DNA from: Deltaproteobacteria bacterium
GTDB lineage: Bacteria > Myxococcota_A > Polyangia > Polyangiales > Houyiibacteriaceae
DNA: 5,963 nucleotides
Direction of reading: 5' to 3'
Assembly: GCA_019309605.1 (NCBI GenBank)
Contig: JAFDFW010000133.1
Span: 1-5,963, forward strand
Shown here in pieces: positions 1 to 4,280 of the stretch. Made by a program: the position numbers and the translations under genes. The notes under the pieces were generated by a model. That model saw only the letters and a program-made list of their open reading frames with translations, did no database searches and had not been told where the DNA came from. Within the stretch, counting starts at the first letter, position 1. Each line of letters starts with the position of its first letter.

Positions 1-309
1 TTCCAAGCCTCCGAGACCCAAGGCGGCAACGAGGTTGCCTTTTCTGGGCAGATCACCGGCGACTCCGCCTCGGGCGTTGCGCGTTGGGACAGCGGTGCTT
101 CCTTCTGCCGAGTTGGATGGGCGGCCTCCAAGTCGAGCCAGTGTGACGACGCAGCAATCCAGTCTTGTCTCGACCTTCAGGACTGCTGCAGGGCGATTCT
201 CGTCAGCCCCGTCTTCTTCGAGAGTTGTAATTCCGTCGTACTCCAGTGCGACCAGGCACAGTGTCTGGAGGTGCTCGCGGGCTATCCCCAGTGCGCACCT
301 GAGCCCTAG
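1..309 (+). CDS. Cysteine-rich protein, C-terminal part only (5' end outside window)
   Basis: Reading frame 1 is open from the first base to a TAG at 307-309, giving 102 residues of a protein whose start lies to the left. Codons favour G/C in the third position, as in the other genes here. The fragment has nine cysteines, at fragment residues 36, 48, 56, 62, 63, 76, 83, 88 and 98, including a CC pair in DCCRAI and a tail ending GYPQCAPEP. The first 35 residues have none and are Gly/Ser/Thr rich. Such cysteine density usually means a disulfide-bonded exported protein or lipoprotein, but the signal peptide would be outside the window, so export is inference. I do not recognise the family and assign no function. 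Its stop codon overlaps that of the convergent pseudouridine synthase gene. Confidence 0.7.
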   Translation, partial: FQASETQGGNEVAFSGQITGDSASGVARWDSGASFCRVGWAASKSSQCDDAAIQSCLDLQDCCRAILVSPVFFESCNSVVLQCDQAQCLEVLAGYPQCAPEP

Positions 310-1250
310 TCAGCCCGCAGTGAGCCGAGGGCGCACAGCAAATCCTCGGGCGGCTCGGTCTCGAAGCGCATCGCCTCGCCGGTGATCGGATGGGCGAACG
401 CGAGGACCACGGCGTGCAGCGCCTGGCGGCCCAGCTCGGTTGCAACCCGACGTAGCTCCGGGTCTCCGATCGACTTTCCGTAGAGAGTGTCCCCGAGGAC
501 CGGGTGCCCGTGCTCCGCGAGATGCACCCGAATCTGATGGGTGCGACCTGTCTCGAGACGGCAACGAACCAAAGCGCTTCCGTGCAAAAGCTCGACAGTT
601 TCGAGGTGCGTGACCGCCCGTCGGCCCCGCTCGCCTCGCGACGTGAACTTCTTTCGATGGCCAGGGTGCCGGGCGTGAAAGGTGTCGTACGTGGTCGACT
701 GCGGGGGACGGCCCAGCGCAATCGCGAGGTATGCCCGCTCCAAGGCGTGCTGCTGAAACATCTCGACCAGCCGCTCGTGCGCTTGGGGCGTCTTGGCTAC
801 GACCATCACCCCGCTCGTGTCTTTGTCGAGGCGATGCACGATGCCGGGGCGCAGGGGGTCGGCTCCGCCCTGGACCTCCGCATGGTAGAGCAGGGCGTTG
901 ACGAGCGTCCCATCGGGATGGCCGGGCGCAGGATGAACAACCAGCCCCGCCGGCTTATCGAGGACGATCAGGTGTGCGTCCTCGAAGAGCACCTCGAGCG
1001 GAATATCCTGGGGCTCCGCGCTCATAGCCTCGGGCGGGGCCGGGTGAATCGAGACCTCGGCGCCACCCACAGCCTTGGTCTTGCGGGAGACGATCTCGCC
1101 GCCTTGCTCGATGCGCCCCTGCTCGATCCATCGCTGGAGCGCGCTTCGCGAGAAGTCCGGGCAGCGGCGCGCCAACACGCGATCGAGGCGCTCCCCGGCG
1201 TCCTCTTCACCGAGGGTGAGCACAGTCGGCGCCGACGCCGATTCCGGCAT
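306..1250 (-). CDS. rluD: RluA/RluD-family 23S rRNA pseudouridine synthase
   Basis: This 314-residue protein converts specific uridines to pseudouridine in RNA. E. coli RluD acts on helix 69 of 23S rRNA (U1911, U1915, U1917) during late large-subunit assembly. An S4-type RNA-binding domain covers about residues 17-65 (RLDRVLARRCPDFSRSALQR). The catalytic domain follows, with LDKPAGLVVHPAPGH (97-111), the diagnostic motif HRLDKDTSG (139-147) with catalytic Asp142, RLETGRTHQIRVHLA (231-245), HPVLGDTLYG (249-258) and a terminal LHAVVLAFAHPITGE. Length and domain order fit intact RluD. The ATG at 1250 places the S4 domain right after a short N-terminal tail. The gene starts three bases after the DUF72 stop, so it is probably co-transcribed and perhaps translationally coupled; no strong Shine-Dalgarno is visible. 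The family is certain. The exact target (RluD, RluC or a paralogue) is inferred from the S4 domain and overall similarity. Confidence 0.93.
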   Translation of the reverse strand: MPESASAPTVLTLGEEDAGERLDRVLARRCPDFSRSALQRWIEQGRIEQGGEIVSRKTKAVGGAEVSIHPAPPEAMSAEPQDIPLEVLFEDAHLIVLDKPAGLVVHPAPGHPDGTLVNALLYHAEVQGGADPLRPGIVHRLDKDTSGVMVVAKTPQAHERLVEMFQQHALERAYLAIALGRPPQSTTYDTFHARHPGHRKKFTSRGERGRRAVTHLETVELLHGSALVRCRLETGRTHQIRVHLAEHGHPVLGDTLYGKSIGDPELRRVATELGRQALHAVVLAFAHPITGEAMRFETEPPEDLLCALGSLRAD

Positions 1251-1253
1251 GCG

Positions 1254-1901
1254 CTACTCGAGTCTCTTGGTGAGCTGGTGGGCGTTGGTTTGCATGTCGA
1301 TGTTGCGGAACACGCAGATGCCCAGCTCAGGATCGAGGCTCTTGCAGTGGTCGGCGATCTTCGCGACCGACGCCTCGTCGTAACGCGACCGATGCCCTGC
1401 CGGCCCCGGAAGGCGGATGTAGGTCATTTTCGATTTCGGCGGCGGATCGTCAGTGAGCGGGTCATAGGCCGCGACGGCCGGCCGGTCGCCACAGGCCGAG
1501 GCGATGTCGCCCGGCTTCCAGGCGTCGAGATCGAACACGATCGGTGGCATCCCGGCGGGCAGAAAACCTAGAAACGCTCGAAGAGCGCTTCGGTTTGCCT
1601 TGCCATGCTTGAAGTTTTCGTCCGCGCTAAAGATGACCGCTTTGGCTTTGAGGTCGCTGGCGAGCGCCGCCACAGCCTCGCAGGTCGCCTTGTTTTCCTT
1701 GGTTCGCCGGAACCCTGAGTCGCTGACGGACTTGGGGGCCACCACGGTAAACAGGAAGTTATCGGGAGCCTCCCGAATCCAGCGCCTCACGGTACCAGCA
1801 CCTGGAATGGCGATCTCGGTATCCGAGATTTCCACCGCATCAAATTCCCGCCAATATCGGCTGACCGGCACGGGGAAACCGGAGCACGCGACCACAAACA
1901 T
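1254..1901 (-). CDS. DUF72 (YecE-like) family protein
   Basis: This 215-residue protein belongs to DUF72, a TIM-barrel-fold family whose biochemical role is not established. Family features seen, in order: an N-terminal strand with CSG in place of the usual TSG (residues 6-8) and a downstream YW; FDAVEISDTE (20-29) for the usual F..VEIN.TFY; TVRRWIREAPDNFLFTVVAPK (37-57); PPIVFDLDAW (119-128); YIRLPGP (161-167) for the usual YVRLHG; and a C-terminal CVFRNIDMQTNAHQL (196-210). Several signature positions are altered and the protein is short for the family, so it is a divergent member. I chose ATG 1901 because the first family motif begins within ten residues of it. The frame stays open further upstream to 2462, but that part is low-complexity Arg/Pro/Ala sequence opposite the TPR gene. 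Its stop at 1254-1256 lies three bases before the rluD start, suggesting a two-gene transcript. Confidence 0.85.
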   Translation of the reverse strand: MFVVACSGFPVPVSRYWREFDAVEISDTEIAIPGAGTVRRWIREAPDNFLFTVVAPKSVSDSGFRRTKENKATCEAVAALASDLKAKAVIFSADENFKHGKANRSALRAFLGFLPAGMPPIVFDLDAWKPGDIASACGDRPAVAAYDPLTDDPPPKSKMTYIRLPGPAGHRSRYDEASVAKIADHCKSLDPELGICVFRNIDMQTNAHQLTKRLE

Positions 1902-1964
1902 TGCGCGGGAGTATACAAGCTTTGGCGCAGAAGGCCCGGGGTGACTCCGCGATTGGCGGGAATT
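1843..1964. repeat. 13-bp perfect inverted repeat flanking the DUF72 start
   Basis: AATTCCCGCCAAT at 1843-1855, inside the DUF72 coding region, is exactly repeated in inverted orientation as ATTGGCGGGAATT at 1952-1964 in the intergenic region, 96 bases away. The right arm overlaps the palindrome at 1962-1971. It could be a pair of operator sites in opposite orientation or a chance match; no function is shown. Confidence 0.4.
1910..1917. promoter_or_regulatory. Candidate -10 element readable on both strands
   Basis: The sequence AGTATACA reads TATACT on the minus strand (1915-1910) and TATACA on the plus strand (1912-1917). Both are close to the sigma-70 -10 consensus TATAAT. On the minus strand it ends only eight bases before the DUF72 ATG, so a start site at normal distance would give an almost leaderless mRNA. 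On the plus strand it would give a leader of roughly 75 bases before the GTG at 2000. Neither direction has a clear -35 partner, so this is a tentative call. Confidence 0.3.
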
Positions 1965-1987
1965 CATGAATCCGGGGGGCCTCTGAT

Positions 1988-1991
1988 AGGA
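1988..1991 (+). promoter_or_regulatory. Ribosome binding site supporting GTG start at 2000
   Basis: AGGA at 1988-1991 lies eight bases before the GTG at 2000-2002. No ATG in the same frame offers a better site nearby, so this decides the non-ATG start of the large TPR protein. Confidence 0.6.
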
Positions 1992-1999
1992 TCGCCGCC

Positions 2000-3409
2000 G
2001 TGTCTGACTTCGGCTTCGACGCCTATGGGCTCGACGATGCGGAACCCACCGGGCACCCGCATCCGTTGGAGATTGCAAGCGATCTGATCGCGGCGGGCAA
2101 GCCCCACGCCGCGCTCGAGATGCTGACCGTCCACCACGAGCAGCTGGCCGACGATCCCGAGTACCTGTTGCTTTGTGCCGAGGCGTGGCGGGCCGATGGC
2201 GACACGTTGCGGGCGCAGCAGGCCTTGCTGGGGGCGGCTCGGCTCGCACCGGAGGACCCGAGGCCGCTGGAGTGGCTCGGCGAGCTCTTGGCTGAACGGG
2301 GGGAGCACGACAAAGCCGAGCGCGTGCTGGAGAAGGCCCGCGCGCTCCTGGCCGTTGCGACTCAGGTTGAAGAGCCCCTCGATGAGATGGGGCCCGAAGC
2401 CGAAGACGATTTGATCGCGTTCGCAGAGCGGCAGGAACGCCGCGGCCAGGCGGTGCTGACACCGCGACAGATCGTACTCGGCACGGTCGTGTTGGCCGGG
2501 GTCGCGCTTCTGATCACGGGCATAGCCTGGGTTACGAGCGCGGGAGACGACGACGTTCCGGCCGCTGAGGCTCCGACTGCTCCGGAGAGCGTGAGTCTCC
2601 GCAAAGCGGCTTCGCCGCCACAGGGGTTTGCTCCCACGTTGCCGCAGGGGTCTGCCCCGACCGCGGAGGTTGCGTTGCCGCAGGGCCTTGCCCCGACGGC
2701 GGAGGCGGCGTTGCCACAGGGCTTGGCCTCTACGCTGGTGGCGACGCCGGAACCGGAGCCCCCTGCACTGGTGGAGCCTCCGCAGCCGGTGACTCCCCGT
2801 AAAGCGACTGCGCCGCCACGGGGCTCTGCCCCCGCTGCGGCGGCCAAGGTGACCGTGAAATCGAAGCCGAAGGCAATAGCCCCGGCCCCCGCGCAAGCAA
2901 AAGAGCCGGATGCTGCGCTGGTACAAGCGGAGCTCGCCTCGATGGATCCCAGGCGGCTCACCGCGCGTGCCGACGCGCTCCACGCCCAGGGCCACATTGG
3001 GGTTGCCGCGAGTTATTATCGACGCGCGCTCGAGCTCGACCCGGACTATGCGCCCGCTCTGGTCGGCATGGGTCAGAGCATCTTGCGCGCCAAAAAGTAC
3101 TCCGATGCGATGAGGAACGCGTCCAGAGCGCTGCAGCTCGCTCGCGGCGTCGACGCGCGCCCAGGCCTCGAAGCGGCCGCGATCTATCAGATGGGGCGTG
3201 TTCACTACGAGCGCGGCGAACGGGACGCGGCCCGGCGGCTGTTCCGGCAGTCGATTTCGCTTCCCGGTACGCCCCCAGAGGCCTGGTTCTACTTGGGTGA
3301 GGCGCTTTCAAGCGACAACTCGCCCGCCGCGCGCGAAGCCTACGAGAGGTACCTGGAGTTCGTGCCCGAGGGCCATTTGGCGGATCGGGCTCGTCGGGCG
3401 ATTCAGTAG
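2000..3409 (+). CDS. Single-pass membrane TPR protein with Pro/Ala-rich repeat linker
   Basis: This 469-residue protein has four parts. Residues 23-118 form helical repeats of TPR type (for example AHAALEML-like, EYLLLCAEAWRADGDTLRAQ and RPLEWLGELLAERGEHDKAE). Residues 158-178 are a hydrophobic membrane helix (IVLGTVVLAGVALLITGIAWV) preceded by basic residues, predicting a cytoplasmic N-terminus. Residues 182-308 are a Pro/Ala-rich linker with repeated PQG(S/L)APT units. Residues 315-469 contain at least three more TPRs (YYRRALELDPDYAPALVGMG; AIYQMGRVHYERGERDAARR; EAWFYLGEALSSDNSPAARE), predicted to lie in the periplasm. TPRs bind other proteins, so a scaffold across the inner membrane is the likely role; no catalytic motif is seen and the partner is unknown. 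The start is GTG with AGGA eight bases upstream. It is the first gene of the plus-strand cluster, 12 bases before the next. Confidence 0.85.
   Translation: MSDFGFDAYGLDDAEPTGHPHPLEIASDLIAAGKPHAALEMLTVHHEQLADDPEYLLLCAEAWRADGDTLRAQQALLGAARLAPEDPRPLEWLGELLAERGEHDKAERVLEKARALLAVATQVEEPLDEMGPEAEDDLIAFAERQERRGQAVLTPRQIVLGTVVLAGVALLITGIAWVTSAGDDDVPAAEAPTAPESVSLRKAASPPQGFAPTLPQGSAPTAEVALPQGLAPTAEAALPQGLASTLVATPEPEPPALVEPPQPVTPRKATAPPRGSAPAAAAKVTVKSKPKAIAPAPAQAKEPDAALVQAELASMDPRRLTARADALHAQGHIGVAASYYRRALELDPDYAPALVGMGQSILRAKKYSDAMRNASRALQLARGVDARPGLEAAAIYQMGRVHYERGERDAARRLFRQSISLPGTPPEAWFYLGEALSSDNSPAAREAYERYLEFVPEGHLADRARRAIQ
2600..2746 (+). repeat. 36-bp tandem repeat encoding LPQG(S/L)APTAE units
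   Basis: Three in-frame units begin at 2639, 2675 and 2711, exactly 36 bases (12 codons) apart, encoding LPQGSAPTAEVA, LPQGLAPTAEAA and a degraded LPQGLASTLVAT. A related leader at 2600-2638 encodes RKAASPPQGFAPT. The DNA holds short GC-rich inverted repeats: GCGGC/GCCGC at 2606-2618, GGGG/CCCC at 2647-2658 and GGGC/GCCC at 2683-2693. The units lie wholly within the linker of the TPR protein. Confidence 0.75.
2798..2833 (+). repeat. Second copy of the repeat leader (RKATAPPRGSAP)
   Basis: This 36-bp segment matches 2600-2635 at 29 of 36 bases, in the same coding frame and orientation. It encodes RKATAPPRGSAP against RKAASPPQGFAP and carries a perfect GGGGC-TCT-GCCCC hairpin at 2820-2832. The copies are 198 bases apart, start to start. 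Confidence 0.65.
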
Positions 3410-3421
3410 TATGCTCCTCGC

Positions 3422-3739
3422 ATGGCGAAGAAACTGAGTGAGCGGCGCCAAGCCCGCAAGGAGCGAGCCAAGGACGCGAAGGAAGCCAAGCGCGAAGCGG
3501 CTGCCATCGCGCAGCGGCGCCGTCAATTGCAAGTACGGATGTCCGCGGCGATTGGCGTCCTGACTCTGGTGGTCGCCGGGCTCTGCTACTGGGTGCTCGA
3601 CAGTCGTCAGTTGATGGGCATTACGCTCCTCATTGGAGGTGTCTTGTTCCTCGTGCTTGCGCTCGGGACCTTGGCGTCCGGTGTACAGCCGCGCGATCGA
3701 ACCAAGGCAGGCTCAATCAATTACGGCAAACGTGACTGA
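3422..3739 (+). CDS. Small two-helix inner-membrane protein, unknown function
   Basis: This 105-residue protein has a strongly charged Lys/Arg/Glu/Ala-rich N-terminus (residues 1-38, beginning MAKKLSERRQARKERAKDAK) likely to form a helix or coiled coil. Two hydrophobic segments follow, at about 41-58 (AAIGVLTLVVAGLCYWVL) and 64-86 (MGITLLIGGVLFLVLALGTLA), joined by the short loop DSRQ. The tail, from about residue 87 to 105, is basic. The positive-inside rule predicts both ends in the cytoplasm with a tight periplasmic turn. I do not recognise the family. Evidence that the gene is real: it fills the space between two TPR genes with 12- and 10-base gaps and has a coherent membrane layout. The ATG lacks a clear Shine-Dalgarno, so reinitiation after the upstream stop at 3407-3409 is possible. 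Confidence 0.75.
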   Translation: MAKKLSERRQARKERAKDAKEAKREAAAIAQRRRQLQVRMSAAIGVLTLVVAGLCYWVLDSRQLMGITLLIGGVLFLVLALGTLASGVQPRDRTKAGSINYGKRD

Positions 3740-3743
3740 GGAG
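3740..3743 (+). promoter_or_regulatory. Ribosome binding site for the soluble TPR gene
   Basis: GGAG at 3740-3743 directly follows the TGA stop of the small membrane protein (3737-3739) and lies six bases before the ATG at 3750. It selects this ATG over the in-frame ATG at 3633, which lies inside the upstream gene and would add 39 residues unlike TPR sequence. Confidence 0.65.
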
Positions 3744-3749
3744 ACATCG

Positions 3750-4268
3750 ATGGACGATGTGCAGTCGGAGCGATGGGAAGCAGCCGAAGAAGGCATGGAG
3801 CTTCTTCACGCGGGCGAGACCGTTCAAGCGATCGACGAGCTCTTGCGGGTTGCCCAAGAGGATCCGCACAACGAGTACGCCTTTCACTTCCTAGGCCACG
3901 CGTACTTTCAAAAGGAAGCATTCCCCGAGGCGCTCAAGAGCTACGTCGAAGCGCTGAAGCTCGCCCCCGATTACGTGGGCGCGATGGTGGGCGCGGGGCA
4001 GACGCTCCGAATGATGGGCGAGTACGACCGCGCGATTCGAATGGGTCAACGCGTGCTGCAACAGCAGGAAGACGACGGCGACGGGCTCTTCCTCGTTGGC
4101 GCCGCTCACTTTCAGAAGGGCGAGAATGACGCGGCGAAGCGATATCTCGAACGATTTTTGGAAACCAGCCCGGAGCTCGAGGTTGCGCTCGAAGTCGAAG
4201 GCATGCTGCAGGTCATTCGTGGCCAGGTCTTGCCTTTTCCAGGTGCGCAGGACACCGTAGAGAACTAG
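3750..4268 (+). CDS. Soluble TPR-repeat protein
   Basis: This 172-residue protein consists almost wholly of four tandem TPR-like helical hairpins: about residues 8-41 (AEEGMELLHAGETVQAIDEL), 42-75 (YAFHFLGHAYFQKEAFPEAL, then KLAPD), 76-109 (GAMVGAGQTLRMMGEYDRAI) and 110-143 (LFLVGAAHFQKGENDAAKRY). The canonical small and aromatic positions (G/A at 8, Y/F at 11, A at 20, P at 32) are recognisable. The C-terminus is short (LPFPGAQDTVEN). There is no signal peptide or membrane helix, so it should be cytoplasmic. TPRs mediate protein-protein contacts; no enzyme motif is present and the partner is not shown. Position between the small membrane protein and the acyl-CoA mutase, with 10- and 12-base gaps, suggests co-expression with both. 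Confidence 0.87.
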   Translation: MDDVQSERWEAAEEGMELLHAGETVQAIDELLRVAQEDPHNEYAFHFLGHAYFQKEAFPEALKSYVEALKLAPDYVGAMVGAGQTLRMMGEYDRAIRMGQRVLQQQEDDGDGLFLVGAAHFQKGENDAAKRYLERFLETSPELEVALEVEGMLQVIRGQVLPFPGAQDTVEN

Positions 4269-4270
4269 CA

Positions 4271-4275
4271 GGAGG
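4271..4275 (+). promoter_or_regulatory. Strong ribosome binding site for the mutase GTG start
   Basis: GGAGG at 4271-4275 lies five bases before GTG 4281-4283. It follows the TAG of the TPR gene at 4266-4268 by two bases. No ATG occurs in the mutase frame before residue 89, well inside the conserved domain, so the GTG is the credible start. Confidence 0.75.
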
Positions 4276-4280
4276 TGCCT

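Larger units (their letters stand above)
1902..1999. promoter_or_regulatory. Divergent intergenic region between the DUF72 and TPR genes
   Basis: This 98-bp stretch separates two divergently oriented genes, so it should hold the promoters for both the minus-strand DUF72-rluD pair and the plus-strand TPR-mutase cluster. It contains a GTATAC core (1911-1916), a perfect 10-bp palindrome ATTCATGAAT (1962-1971), one arm of a 13-bp inverted repeat (1952-1964) and a Shine-Dalgarno for the plus-strand gene. No convincing -35 box at standard spacing was found on either strand. Confidence 0.5.

Noticed and set aside
504..1571. Plus-strand open frame of 355 codons
   Set aside because: It is antisense to rluD and the DUF72 gene, both of which carry strong family motifs; the translation is not protein-like.
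1902..2462. N-terminal extension of the DUF72 frame on the minus strand
   Set aside because: The frame is open but encodes Arg/Pro/Ala-rich sequence, lies opposite the TPR gene and precedes the normal first strand of the family; ATG 1901 is the likelier start.
2362..2997. Ala/Gly-rich minus-strand frame of 211 codons
   Set aside because: It is the mirror of the repeat linker and adjacent TPR coding sequence, with composition-driven repeats only.
1964..3205. Long minus-strand open frame (413 codons) opposite the TPR gene
   Set aside because: Arg/Gly/Leu-rich low-complexity translation with no domain; it arises from high-GC codon structure of the plus-strand TPR gene, which has clear TPRs, a membrane helix and an RBS.
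3633..3749. Upstream ATG giving a 211-residue version of the soluble TPR protein
   Set aside because: It would lie inside the small membrane protein gene; ATG 3750 has GGAG six bases upstream and begins right before the first TPR.
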